DNA from: Myxococcales bacterium
GTDB taxonomy: Bacteria; Myxococcota_A; Polyangia; Haliangiales; Haliangiaceae
Assembly: GCA_016794525.1 (NCBI GenBank)
Contig: JAEUJY010000115.1
Location: forward strand, 62,001-126,000
Direction of reading: 5' to 3'
DNA length: 64,000 nt
The notes under the pieces are model-generated. The model saw nothing but the letters and a program-made list of their open reading frames with translations. It did not search any database and was not told the DNA's origin. Made by a program: the position numbers and the translations under genes. Shown one piece after another: positions 21,589 through 31,649 of this stretch (its first letter is position 1; each line of letters starts with the position of its first letter).

Positions 21589-22929
21589 ATGTCTGCGATC
21601 AGCTCTGGCGACACCGCGTGGCTCCTCGTCTCCACGGCCTTGGTCATGCTGATGACCCCAGGCCTGGCGCTCTTCTACGGGGGCATGGTCCAAGGCAAGA
21701 ACGTCCTCTCGACGTTCATGCACAGCTTCCTGGCCCTGGGCCTGGTCAGCCTGCAGTGGGCGCTGATCGGGTACACGCTCGCCTTCGGGCCGAGCCAGCA
21801 CGGCCTGATCGGCGGGCTCGACTTCGCCGGGCTCGACGGCGTCGGCACCGACGGCGCCGGGCGAACCGTCCCGCACATCCTGTTCATGATGTACCAGGGG
21901 ATGTTCGCGATCATCACCCCGGCGCTGATCTCCGGCGCGTACGCCGAGCGGCTCAAGTTCGGCGCGTACATCGCGTTCACGCTGGCCTGGACGACGCTGG
22001 TCTACGATCCGATCGCGCACTGGGTGTGGGGCCCGGGCGGCTGGCTCGGCAAGCGCGGCGCCCTCGACTTCGCCGGCGGCACCGTCGTGCACTGGGCCTC
22101 GGGCGTGTCGGCGCTGGTCGCGGCGATCGTGATCGGCAAGCGCAAGGGCTACCCGTCGCGGTCGCACACCCCGCACAACCTGACGATGACCGTGCTCGGC
22201 GCCGGCATCCTGTGGTTCGGCTGGTTCGGCTTCAACGCCGGCGGCGCGGTGACGGGCAGCGCCGAGGGCGCGGCCGGCGCGCCGGGCCTGGCGTCGCTGG
22301 CGCTGGTCAACACCCACCTCGCCGCCGCGGCCGGCGCGCTGGCGTGGGCGGTGCTCGAGGCGATGCGTCAGAAGAAGGCGACGATGCTCGGCGTCGCGTC
22401 GGGCCTGGTCGCGGGCCTGGTCGGCATCACGCCGGCCGCCGGCTTCGTCAACCCGGGCGCCGCGATGATCATCGGCGCGCTCACCGGCGCCGCGTGCTTC
22501 GGCGGCGTGCTGCTCAAGGGGCGCTTCCGCTACGACGACTCGCTCGACGCGTTCGGCGTCCACGGCGTCGGCGGCGCCGCCGGCGCGCTGCTCACCGGCG
22601 TGTTCGCCACCGCGGCGCTGACCCCGACCGGCGTCGGCGGCGGCGCGCTCGCCGGCAACGCCAACCTCGTGCTCGAGCAGGCGATCGGCTTGCTCGCGGC
22701 CGGCGCGTACGCGGCGATCGTGACGCTGGTGATCCTCAAGGTCATCGAGAAGACGATCGGCCTGCGCGTCGACGCCGAGGTCGAGTACGACGGCCTCGAC
22801 AGCGCGCTGCACGGCGAGACCGGCTACGCCATCGGCGGCGGCGGCACGTCGCACCCGGCGCCCGAGGAGGCGCGGGTCGCCGAGGAGGAGCCGGCGACGG
22901 TCGGCGCGGTGGCCGCGGCCGGCGCGTAG
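21589..22929 (+). CDS. amt: Ammonium transporter, Amt/MEP/Rh family
   Basis: The 446-residue protein has about eleven membrane helices. It starts MSAISSGDTAWLLVSTALVM and carries the family motifs GLALFYGGMVQGKN, HWVWGPGGWL, the first pore-histidine region DFAGGTVVHWASG and the second, DAFGVHGVGGAAGALLTG. It conducts ammonia/ammonium across the inner membrane. The C-terminal tail is extended and Glu/Ala-rich (PEEARVAEEEPATVGAV). No glnK/glnB gene is adjacent, unlike the usual pairing. TAGCGT at 21577-21582 ends six bases before the ATG, suggesting a leaderless message. Confidence 0.93.
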   Translation: MSAISSGDTAWLLVSTALVMLMTPGLALFYGGMVQGKNVLSTFMHSFLALGLVSLQWALIGYTLAFGPSQHGLIGGLDFAGLDGVGTDGAGRTVPHILFMMYQGMFAIITPALISGAYAERLKFGAYIAFTLAWTTLVYDPIAHWVWGPGGWLGKRGALDFAGGTVVHWASGVSALVAAIVIGKRKGYPSRSHTPHNLTMTVLGAGILWFGWFGFNAGGAVTGSAEGAAGAPGLASLALVNTHLAAAAGALAWAVLEAMRQKKATMLGVASGLVAGLVGITPAAGFVNPGAAMIIGALTGAACFGGVLLKGRFRYDDSLDAFGVHGVGGAAGALLTGVFATAALTPTGVGGGALAGNANLVLEQAIGLLAAGAYAAIVTLVILKVIEKTIGLRVDAEVEYDGLDSALHGETGYAIGGGGTSHPAPEEARVAEEEPATVGAVAAAGA

Positions 22930-23000
22930 GGCCGCGGCCGGCACCGCCGGGGCAGCAGGTTTCCTTGGCGGGACGAGCGGTTACACGATAACGGCGGAGT

Positions 23001-23045
23001 GTCCGTGAAAACGGATTGACGCGCGTCCGTTACAGCGGATAGAGT
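23001..23045 (+). promoter_or_regulatory. Promoter with twin operator-like repeats
   Basis: TTGACG (23016-23021) and TAGAGT (23040-23045) are 18 bp apart. Two 16-bp direct repeats with dyad symmetry, GTCCGTGAAAACGGAT (23001-23016) and GTCCGTTACAGCGGAT (23025-23040), are spaced by 24 bp. One touches the -35 and the other fills the spacer up to the -10. This is a typical layout for repression, possibly autoregulation by the XRE-cupin protein encoded just downstream. Confidence 0.6.
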
Positions 23046-23052
23046 TCCGCTC

Positions 23053-23211
23053 ATGCAAGGCAGCGCCGTCCGCCAAGGCAGCATCGTCCATCTCGACGAC
23101 TACCGGCGCGCCCGTCACGGGCGCACCGACGCCCGTCCCATGCAACCGTCCACCGCGACCCAATCCCCGCCGCCGATGTGGGTATACTGGGTCCCGGTTT
23201 GGATCTGGTGA
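23053..23211 (+). CDS. 52-residue small protein with an aromatic C-terminal tail
   Basis: The ORF begins MQGSAVRQGSIVHLDDYRRA and ends in the unusual tail PPPMWVYWVPVWIW. Its ATG lies seven bases after the TAGAGT -10 box, the leaderless arrangement seen throughout the window, and its TGA overlaps the GTG start of the XRE-cupin gene as GTGA. These two facts argue for a real, translationally coupled gene. The N-terminal half is basic, and the Trp/Pro/Val tail could insert in a membrane or bind a protein. I recognise no family. It could instead be a leader peptide controlling the downstream regulator. Confidence 0.55.
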   Translation: MQGSAVRQGSIVHLDDYRRARHGRTDARPMQPSTATQSPPPMWVYWVPVWIW

Positions 23212-23891
23212 AAGACAAGAAGCGTCGCGTGCGCGCTGGTACCCCCACCGCCAAAGAGGCTGCGCGTCCTGCGCGCAGCAAACCCGCCGAGGTCGCGCCT
23301 CCGCCGGCACCGCCGAGCGACGAAGCGACCGACCTCGCGCCCGTCGTCGGCGGCAACCTTCGCCGGCTGCGCACCAAGCGCGGGCTGTCGCTCGAGCGGC
23401 TGTCGCAGCTGTCGGGCGTGAGCCGCGCGATGCTCGGCCAGATCGAGCTCGGCCAGAGCGCGCCGACGATCAACGTGCTGTGGAAGATCGCGCGCGCGCT
23501 CGAGGTCACGTTCTCGGCGCTGATCTCCAGCCGCACCGTCTCGGGCGCGCTGGTGCTGCGCTCCGACCAGGCCAAGCTCCTGTCGAGCAAGGACCGCTCG
23601 TTCACGTCGCGCGCGCTGTTCCCGTTCGACGAGCCGCGCCGGGTCGAGTTCTACGAGCTGCGCCTCGCGACCGGTGGCGTCGAGACCGCCGACGCCCACG
23701 CGCCCGGCACCAGCGAGAACCTGGTCGTCACCGCCGGCGTGGTCGAGATCGACGTCGCCGGCGAGACCCACCGCCTCAACGCCGGCGACTCGATCCTGTT
23801 CGAGGCCGACGCGCCCCACGCCTACCGCAACGCCGGCAAGGGCGAGGCGGTCATGTACCTGGTGATGACCTACGCCGAAGAGGTCGGGTAG
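23208..23891 (+). CDS. XRE-family regulator with a C-terminal cupin domain
   Basis: This 227-residue protein has a basic/Pro-Ala leader (1-45), then a helix-turn-helix at about 50-105 (NLRRLRTKRGLSLERLSQLS, VSRAMLGQIELGQSAPTINV) and a cupin beta-barrel at about 145-215 (ENLVVTAGVVEIDVAGETHR, HAYRNAGKG). Such regulators (PuuR/SutR type) bind DNA as dimers and sense a small ligand in the cupin. GTG 23208 is chosen because it overlaps the preceding small ORF's stop; GTG 23178 is also in frame. A second -10-like TATACT at 23183-23188 could give a separate transcript. The repeats at 23001-23040 are candidate binding sites. Confidence 0.85.
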   Translation: MKDKKRRVRAGTPTAKEAARPARSKPAEVAPPPAPPSDEATDLAPVVGGNLRRLRTKRGLSLERLSQLSGVSRAMLGQIELGQSAPTINVLWKIARALEVTFSALISSRTVSGALVLRSDQAKLLSSKDRSFTSRALFPFDEPRRVEFYELRLATGGVETADAHAPGTSENLVVTAGVVEIDVAGETHRLNAGDSILFEADAPHAYRNAGKGEAVMYLVMTYAEEVG

Positions 23892-23954
23892 CCAAGCGCA
23901 GCGAGGCTATCTGGGTCGCCGCGCCGCCGTCGCTTCTCGCTCACGGCGCGGCGC

Positions 23955-24575
23955 TCACGGCGCGGCGGTGCGCGTGAAGCGCATCCGCCAGATCGGCAGC
24001 CCGGTCTCCTCGGCGTTCTGCTCGCGCCACGAGCGCACGCCGAACGGATTGCCGGCGCGCCAGAACGTCCACGGCCCGGCCTGGTTCGCGTACCAGACAT
24101 CGCGGCCCTCGAACGCCTCGAGGCCGGCCAGCGCCAGGTCCCAGACGTCGGTCTGCATGAACACGTCGGCGCCCGGCGCCAGCCGCGACGCCAGCCCAGT
24201 GACCAGCTCGTCGTCGACCATCCGCCGCTCGGCGTGGCGCCGCTTGAACCACGGGTCGGGGAAGTTCACGTAGACCCGCGCGACCGACGCCGGCGCGAAC
24301 ACCTCGGCCAGGTGCTTCTGCGCGTGGCAGAACACCGCCACCACCGGCGCGCCGGTCGCGGCCGCCTTCTTGTTCACCCAGTCGACCAGCTCGTCGCGGA
24401 TCTCCAGCCCGACGTAGTGCCGGGACGGATCCTGCGCCGCGCGCTCGAACAGGAACTGCGCGTCGGCGCAGCCGACCTCGACCTCGATCGGCCGCCCGGG
24501 CTCGAAGCGCGGACGCACCCCGCGGAACGTCTCGTAGTACGTGCGGGTCGGGTTGGCGTGCTGGCGGATCCGCAT
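23955..24575 (-). CDS. trmB: tRNA (guanine-N7-)-methyltransferase
   Basis: The 206-residue protein has the TrmB SAM site VEVGCADAQFLFERA (about 32-46), then VGLEIRDELVDW and the signature VYVNFPDPWFKRRHAERR (about 115-130). It makes m7G46 in tRNA. It follows the Nudix gene by 15 bp with AGGAAG upstream. The family GxG is replaced here by GCAD, a variant seen in several TrmB proteins. The C-terminus is compact and lacks extra domains. Confidence 0.9.
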   Translation of the reverse strand: MRIRQHANPTRTYYETFRGVRPRFEPGRPIEVEVGCADAQFLFERAAQDPSRHYVGLEIRDELVDWVNKKAAATGAPVVAVFCHAQKHLAEVFAPASVARVYVNFPDPWFKRRHAERRMVDDELVTGLASRLAPGADVFMQTDVWDLALAGLEAFEGRDVWYANQAGPWTFWRAGNPFGVRSWREQNAEETGLPIWRMRFTRTAAP

Positions 24576-24590
24576 CGCGGCGGACGCTTC

Positions 24591-25034
24591 CTAACGCGGG
24601 ACGACGACCGCGTCGAGCGCCGCGAAGCCGAACTGCCGCACGTTGAGCGGCGACTCCAGCCGCGCCAGCTCGTCGCGATCGACCCACTTCCAGTCGACCA
24701 GCTCGTCGTTGGGCACGACCACCGCGTCGTCGGGCACGTCGGCGACGAAGACGAAGTTCATGTGCAGGCCCTTGGTCCCCGCCTGGTGCTCCTCGTAGCC
24801 GAGCAGCCCCCACGGCACGCCGTCGAGCGCGCCGGCCAGCGGCCCGAACCGCCCGACCAGGCCGGTCTCCTCGCGCAGCTCGCGGACGGCGGCCTCGAGC
24901 GGCGTCTCGCCGGCCTCGAGCTCACCGCCGATCGGCAGCCAGGTCTGCAGCCGGCGATGGAAGATCGCCAGCACCTCGCTGCCCTTGCGGCGAGCGTAGA
25001 CCGCGACCGAGAACGCGCGACGATCGGCTGTCAT
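24591..25034 (-). CDS. Nudix hydrolase
   Basis: The 147-residue protein has a complete Nudix box at about 37-59 (GGELEAGETPLEAAVRELRE followed by ETGL), giving the metal-binding loop-helix-loop for pyrophosphate hydrolysis of a nucleoside-diphosphate-X substrate. The last part (NDELVDWKWVDRDELARLES) is the usual strand-helix end of the fold. Substrate unknown. Its ATG overlaps the stop of the upstream lipoprotein gene as ATGA, so the two are coupled. Confidence 0.88.
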   Translation of the reverse strand: MTADRRAFSVAVYARRKGSEVLAIFHRRLQTWLPIGGELEAGETPLEAAVRELREETGLVGRFGPLAGALDGVPWGLLGYEEHQAGTKGLHMNFVFVADVPDDAVVVPNDELVDWKWVDRDELARLESPLNVRQFGFAALDAVVVPR

Positions 25035-25399
25035 GGCAGGACCTCGAAGTCGAGGGCGTTGGAGGTGCGCCCGTCGACGGTGACGTACACGCTGGTGGCG
25101 CCGGCCGCAACCTGGGACGGCACGGTCACGCGGATCTCCGCGTCGGCCCAGCTGCGGACGGGCGCGCGGACCATCGGCGGCGACAGCCCGAAGTCGACCG
25201 CGCCGGACGGCAGCGGGTCGCACGCGCCGGTGGCGGTCGCGGTGCCGCCGCACAGGTCGCGGCCGGTCAGGGTCACGGTGGCCCCCCGCCGCGCCGCCGC
25301 GGGATCGAGCCCGTCGAGCCGCGGCCCGTCGACCGGGGCGCACGCCGCCAGCGCGGCGAGCGCGGCGCCCAGGGACAGCGGACGGGCGCGGCTCGCCAT
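25031..25399 (-). CDS. Small lipoprotein with an IPT/TIG-like domain
   Basis: The 122-residue protein begins with a lipoprotein signal (LGAALAALAACAP, Cys near 20), followed by one immunoglobulin-like IPT/TIG repeat (DGLDPAAARRGATVTLTGRD, VPSQVAAGATSVYVTVDG). There is no enzymatic motif. It probably lies on the periplasmic side or the surface. TAGGCT ends six bases before the ATG, so besides read-through from the transaldolase gene 9 bp upstream it may have its own leaderless promoter. Confidence 0.7.
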   Translation of the reverse strand: MASRARPLSLGAALAALAACAPVDGPRLDGLDPAAARRGATVTLTGRDLCGGTATATGACDPLPSGAVDFGLSPPMVRAPVRSWADAEIRVTVPSQVAAGATSVYVTVDGRTSNALDFEVLP

Positions 25400-25408
25400 G
25401 CGCCGAGC

Positions 25409-26053
<645 letters not shown>

Positions 26054-26154
26054 GAGCGGCCTCCAGTTGCTTGCGCCAGCGGGCGCGGGGACGTAGCGTG
26101 GCTCGCGCGCACTCTACGCGCGGCGAGATCCGCCGGTCAACGGCGGCCCCCATC

Positions 26155-27012
26155 ATGGCCAAGCACGTCATCGTCGGTTGCGCAGGACTCCCCACCGGCG
26201 TGGCGTGGTCGCGCTACTTCCAGCGCCTGCCCTACCTCGAGATCAACACCGTCCACGTCGGCCCGGTGCGCCCGTCGGTGCTCAAGCGCTGGCGGCAGAG
26301 CGTGCCCCGCGCCCGCGCCTTCGGCGTGGTCGCCCCGGCGCTCATCACCCACGAGCCGGGCCCGCGCGGCTTCGGCCCGCGCGGCTGGCCGGTCGCCCCC
26401 GAGCGCAAGGCCGAGATCGGGCGGTTCCGCCCCGGCGAGCACCGCGACCAGGGCGTCCACGCGCTGCGCGAGGCCTGCACCACGCTCGACGCGGCGGTCG
26501 CGGTGTTCCGCACCGGGCCCGAGTTCACCCCGTCGGCCGCCAACCGCGAGCTGATGCGGCAGTTCTTCGCCGAGGTGATGCCGGCAGGCGCGCTCGGCGA
26601 CTGCGTCCGGGTGTGGCACCCGACCGGGCTGTGGGATCCGCCGGTCGCCCACGCGTTCGCCGAGGAGCTCGGGATCGTGTGCGCCCACGACCCGCTGGTC
26701 ACTGATCCGACCGGCGAGTTCGCGGCCTTCTACGCCGAGCTCGAAGGCGACGACGCCTACTTCGTGGTCAGCGGCCTCGGCCGCTCGCGCCGCCACATGG
26801 CCTCGGATCAGCTCGAGGAGCTGGCCGAGATCGCGCAGCGCCACCAGCGCGCGTGGGTGGTGTTCGCCACCAACGAGCCGTTCGCCGACGCGATCCGCTT
26901 CGGCCGCGCGGCCAGCGCGCTCGACCACGGCGACGACCCAGCCGGCGACGATGAAGACGCAGACGCGTCGGCATCTCCCGATACCGACGCGCTGGAAGAA
27001 GAAGCTGAGTGA
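26155..27012 (+). CDS. DUF72-family protein
   Basis: The 285-residue protein starts MAKHVIVGCAGLPTGVAWSR, matching the DUF72 N-terminus (V-G-x-(S/A)-G near the start, then YFQRLPYLEINTVH). The TIM-barrel-like body carries SVLKRWRQSVP and WVVFATNEPFADAI at the places expected for the family. The last 35 residues are an acidic tail (DDEDADASASPDTDALEEE). DUF72 proteins have no settled function. The upstream reading with 28 more codons is Arg-rich and unlikely. It is divergent from the transaldolase operon. Confidence 0.75.
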   Translation: MAKHVIVGCAGLPTGVAWSRYFQRLPYLEINTVHVGPVRPSVLKRWRQSVPRARAFGVVAPALITHEPGPRGFGPRGWPVAPERKAEIGRFRPGEHRDQGVHALREACTTLDAAVAVFRTGPEFTPSAANRELMRQFFAEVMPAGALGDCVRVWHPTGLWDPPVAHAFAEELGIVCAHDPLVTDPTGEFAAFYAELEGDDAYFVVSGLGRSRRHMASDQLEELAEIAQRHQRAWVVFATNEPFADAIRFGRAASALDHGDDPAGDDEDADASASPDTDALEEEAE

Positions 27013-27212
27013 CGTTGACTCGGCGCCGGCAGCGGCGAACGAGCGATCCGCGCTACAAGAAGTACGTCGCGCGGGGCACGGGAAGCTCTCCTGCGAGCTT
27101 CACTGGCTCCGGCCGCGGCGGTGGTACCGCGCGCGGGGCCGACGACTGGTTGGTCTTCTTGCTCGTGGGCTTCTCGGAGCCCTTGCGTTGTGCGGGTCGC
27201 GCAGATGGCTGA
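27009..27212 (+). CDS. Possible 67-residue basic protein; otherwise a geneless gap to 27359
   Basis: GTG 27009 overlaps the DUF72 stop as GTGA and opens 67 codons that begin with a basic stretch (TLTRRRQRRTSDPRYKKY) and contain a short hydrophobic run (DWLVFLLVGF). Third-position GC is lower than in the neighbouring genes, so this may be chance. The remaining 27213-27359 holds no recognisable gene or strong promoter; its base composition is less GC-rich and it carries the 5' region of pepA. Confidence 0.25.
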   Translation: MTLTRRRQRRTSDPRYKKYVARGTGSSPASFTGSGRGGGTARGADDWLVFLLVGFSEPLRCAGRADG

Positions 27213-27359
27213 TTACGCGCCATATTCCCCCCTTGGGATTGGTCACTTTCGAGGTTACGTAAGCGCGCACTCCCGAGTCAATCCACCGCTTCCTTTCCTT
27301 TACATCGAAGCGGCGGAGCCCTAGAAATGTTCAACCCTGCTGGCAGGCGACGGTAACCC

Positions 27360-28871
<1,512 letters not shown>

Positions 28872-28918
28872 CAACCGAGAATGAATAGCGTTTGTCGCGG
28901 CGCCGGGGGCCAGCGGCA

Positions 28919-28947
28919 TTGACTCGCTCGCCCCGGCCTGCTACGCT
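28919..28947 (+). promoter_or_regulatory. Sigma70-type promoter of the carD gene
   Basis: TTGACT and TACGCT are separated by exactly 17 bp. The predicted start of transcription lies about 30 bases before the TTG start codon. Confidence 0.65.
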
Positions 28948-28983
28948 GATTCGTCGCACGGGATCGGCGCCCCGAGGTCTACA

Positions 28984-29484
28984 TTGAAGCAACAGTTTCA
29001 GGTTGGAGACAAGGCGGTCTACCCGGTCCACGGTGTAGCCGAGGTCGTTGCCTTCGAGAAGAGGGACATCGGCGGCGCCCAGACGAGCGTGTATATCCTC
29101 AAGATCCTTGAGACGGGTCTCAAGATCATGGTGCCGACCGCCAACGCGGGCGCGGTGGGGCTGCGCGAGCTGATCGCGGCCAAGCAGGTCAAAGAGGTCT
29201 ACGCCATCCTGAAGTCGCGCGACGTGCCCCGGGACACCCAGACCTGGAACCGGCGCTACCGCGAGTACATGGAGAAGATCAAGACCGGCTCGGTCTTCGA
29301 GATCGCCGAGGTGCTGCGCGACCTGTGCGTGCTGCGGGCGACCAAGGACCTGTCGTTCGGCGAGCGCCGCATGCTCGAGACCGCGCGGGCGCTGCTGGTC
29401 AAGGAGATCGCGATCGCCAAGGGCGCGCCCGAGGACAAGGTCGGGGCCGAGGTCGACGCGCTGTTCTCCAAGCAAGCCGCGTAA
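28984..29484 (+). CDS. cdnL: CarD/CdnL-family RNA polymerase-binding regulator
   Basis: The 166-residue protein starts at TTG six bases after GAGG. The N-terminal RNA polymerase beta-interaction domain reads FQVGDKAVYPVHGVAEVVAF and ILETGLKIMVPTANAGAVGL. The C-terminal helical DNA-binding domain contains TWNRRYREYMEKIKTGSVFE and LSFGERRMLETARALL with the conserved basic and tryptophan residues. In Myxococcus, CdnL stabilises open complexes at rRNA and growth genes and is essential. Length and layout fit CdnL rather than the HMGA-fused CarD. Confidence 0.92.
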   Translation: MKQQFQVGDKAVYPVHGVAEVVAFEKRDIGGAQTSVYILKILETGLKIMVPTANAGAVGLRELIAAKQVKEVYAILKSRDVPRDTQTWNRRYREYMEKIKTGSVFEIAEVLRDLCVLRATKDLSFGERRMLETARALLVKEIAIAKGAPEDKVGAEVDALFSKQAA

Positions 29485-29495
29485 GACGCGGCTTG
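29473..29495 (+). terminator. Hairpin overlapping the carD stop codon
   Basis: CAAGCCGCG/CGCGGCTTG forms a 9-bp stem whose loop TAAGA contains the TAA stop; GCGTTGTTG follows. It probably marks the carD transcript end together with the hairpin element just downstream. Confidence 0.6.
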
Positions 29496-29505
29496 GCGTT
29501 GTTGA

Positions 29506-29568
29506 GGAGGGTTTTTCGCAAAAACCCTCCCCCCACATGCGTGGGGCCCCCCACCCGTAACGGCCCGG
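29506..29568 (+). repeat. Intergenic hairpin element, copy 2
   Basis: An 11-bp stem (GGAGGGTTTTT/AAAAACCCTCC, loop CGC) is followed by CCCCAC/GTGGGG and a tail around CCACCCGTAACGGCCC. It matches the element after rpmA in order, spacing and much of the sequence. Confidence 0.6.
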
Positions 29569-29635
29569 AGGGTGGCTCGCGAGCACCCCGCCCTGCACGC
29601 GCTATCGCGGGCGCGATAGCGGGCGCGGCGGTGGG

Positions 29636-30052
29636 TCAGCCCATGCAGATCATCATGGGCATGCCGCCCATCATCATCATCATCGGCATCTGCATGCCCG
29701 TCATGGTCTGCATCTGGGTCATGCGCTCGCGCATCGCGTCCAGGTGCGCGGGGTCCATCGGCATGAGCTTCATCATCATGCCGTCCTTGCCCATCTCCAT
29801 CGTCATCCGACACATCATCGGCATCATGCCCATCATCGGCATCATGCCCATCATCGGCATGCCGCCCATCGGCATCATGCCCGGCATCATGCCCGGCATC
29901 GAACCCATCATCGGGTTCATCATCGGCATGCCCATCGGCATCATGCCCGGCATGCCCATCTGGCCCATCATCGGGTTCATCGGCATGCCGCCCATCGGCA
30001 TCTGGGGCATGGCGTTCATCATCGGGTTCATCATCGGCATGGCGTTCATCAT
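29636..30052 (-). CDS. Methionine-rich protein (about 46% Met)
   Basis: By hand count, 64 of 138 residues are methionine, mostly as MMP, MMG, MPM and MMN blocks, for example MNPMMNAMPQMPMGGMPM. Near residue 95 there is a short ordinary helix (MDPAHLDAMRERMTQMQTM). Two cysteines and one histidine are present. The start is chosen because CCAAGGAG stands six bases before an ATG pair; a 16-codon extension carries no ribosome site. No signal peptide or usual transmembrane segment is seen. Met-rich segments can bind Cu(I)/Ag(I) or scavenge oxidants, but neither is shown here. The opposite strand is also open and reads His-rich, so the coding strand rests on the ribosome site and the central helix. 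Confidence 0.6.
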   Translation of the reverse strand: MMNAMPMMNPMMNAMPQMPMGGMPMNPMMGQMGMPGMMPMGMPMMNPMMGSMPGMMPGMMPMGGMPMMGMMPMMGMMPMMCRMTMEMGKDGMMMKLMPMDPAHLDAMRERMTQMQTMTGMQMPMMMMMGGMPMMICMG

Positions 30053-30172
30053 GGCGGGCTCCTTGGAGCGCCATCCTAGAGGTGCGGGGCCGGGTCGCAA
30101 GTTCCGCGCGGGGTGAGGCGCGCTTTCCTCCGTCGACGCGGACGTCCGGTATCACGGACGCGCGCGCCGGGC

Positions 30173-31630
30173 TCAGCCCCAGCCGAACAGCGGCAGCGCC
30201 AGGCGCAGGCCGAGCCACACCACCGCGAAGCCGACCACGTCGAAGATGATCCCCGCGCGCATCATCTGGCCCATCGTCACGCGCCCGGTGCCGTAGGCCA
30301 GCGCGTTGGGCGCGGTCGAGATCGGCATCATGAAGCCGAACGACGCGCCGATCGTCGCGCCCAGCACCGCCGCGATCGGCGAGGTGTGCGTGGCGCTGGC
30401 CAGCCCGATCGCCAGCGGCGCCATCAGCGTCGCGGTCGCGGTGTTGCTGGTGGCCTCCGACAGCACGATCGCCACGCCGATGCACAGCGCGACCACCGCC
30501 CACGTCGACGACGCGCCGGTCCACGCCACCAGCGCGCGGCCCCAGGTGTCGGTGAGCCCGGTCGACCGCGCCAGATCGCCGAGCAGGATGCCGCCGCCGA
30601 ACAGGAGCACGACGCCCCAGTCGATCCGCGTCGCCTCGTCCCAGGTCAGCGCCGGCCGCGGCTTGCCGGCCGCGCCACCGGGGAGCACGAACAACAGGCC
30701 GCCGGCGAGGATCGCGACGACCTCCTCGGTGACGTGGGCCTTGGTCCAGCGCGCGGCGGCGCCTGGCGCCAGCAGCTCGACCAGGCTCGGCGCCAGCCAC
30801 CCGAGCACCGCGACGCCGAGCGCGATCGCGATCGACACCTCGCCGCGCCGCCACCGCGGCTGCGCCGGCGAACGCAGCGTCACCGCCTCGCGCTGGACGC
30901 CGAACACCGCGAACAGCACCAGCCACATCGCGATCAGCATCGCGATCGCGATCGGCGCCGCGACCAGCACCCAGTCGGTGAAGCCGACGTCGTAGCCGGC
31001 CGCGCGCAGCTGGCCGAGGCCGATCAGGTTGGGCGGCGTGCCCACCGGCGTCGCCAGCCCGCCCATCGACGCGGCCCACGCGATCGCCAGCACCATCGCC
31101 GCCTGGTAGCGCGGCGACGTGCCCGCGGCGGCGGCCAAGGCGATCGGCAGGATGATCGCGGTCGCGGCGGCGTTGGACATGAACGCCGACAGCACGAACG
31201 CGGCGCCCGACAGCGCGACCAACAGCGAGCGCGGCCCCCGGGCCAGCCGGCTGGCCGCGGCGGCGAGCCGATCGCCGAGCCCGTGCACCTTCATCGCCTC
31301 GGCGACGAAGAACGCGCCGACGAACATGAACAGGAGCGGCGAGCCGAACGCCGCGAACGCCACCTTGGGCGGCGCGAGGTCGAGCACCACCGCCAGCGCC
31401 GCGACCACCAGCGCCACCGCCGCGGCGGGCAGCGCCTCGGTCAGCCACCAGCCGATCGCCAGCGTCATCAGCGCGGTCAGCGCTGGCGCCGGGCCGTGGC
31501 GGTCGAGGATCGCCACCAGCACCGCGGCCACCGGCGCGGCGACCAGCCCGATGGCGCGCTTGCGCCGCTCGAAGCGCGCACCGGGGACATCGTCGGGCAG
31601 CTCGGGCGAGACGTCCTCGGCGTCGGTCAC
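30173..31630 (-). CDS. DASS/SLC13-family anion:sodium symporter
   Basis: The 485-residue membrane protein has about twelve to thirteen helices and the duplicated SLC13 signature: [18 protein letters not shown] in the first half and [20 protein letters not shown] in the second. These are the SNT motifs that bind sodium and the carboxylate or sulfate substrate. Substrates of the family are dicarboxylates, citrate, sulfate or phosphate; the exact one is not readable. The GTG start lies seven bases after TAGCGT. It is followed by the Met-rich gene in the same direction after a 120-bp gap. Confidence 0.9.
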   Translation of the reverse strand: MTDAEDVSPELPDDVPGARFERRKRAIGLVAAPVAAVLVAILDRHGPAPALTALMTLAIGWWLTEALPAAAVALVVAALAVVLDLAPPKVAFAAFGSPLLFMFVGAFFVAEAMKVHGLGDRLAAAASRLARGPRSLLVALSGAAFVLSAFMSNAAATAIILPIALAAAAGTSPRYQAAMVLAIAWAASMGGLATPVGTPPNLIGLGQLRAAGYDVGFTDWVLVAAPIAIAMLIAMWLVLFAVFGVQREAVTLRSPAQPRWRRGEVSIAIALGVAVLGWLAPSLVELLAPGAAARWTKAHVTEEVVAILAGGLLFVLPGGAAGKPRPALTWDEATRIDWGVVLLFGGGILLGDLARSTGLTDTWGRALVAWTGASSTWAVVALCIGVAIVLSEATSNTATATLMAPLAIGLASATHTSPIAAVLGATIGASFGFMMPISTAPNALAYGTGRVTMGQMMRAGIIFDVVGFAVVWLGLRLALPLFGWG

Positions 31631-31649
31631 CGCGCGGACGCTACCGCAT

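Noticed and set aside
29744-30079. His-rich protein on the plus strand opposite the Met-rich gene
   Set aside because: No ribosome binding site, no ordered segment, and the minus strand has AAGGAG plus a normal helix in the middle.
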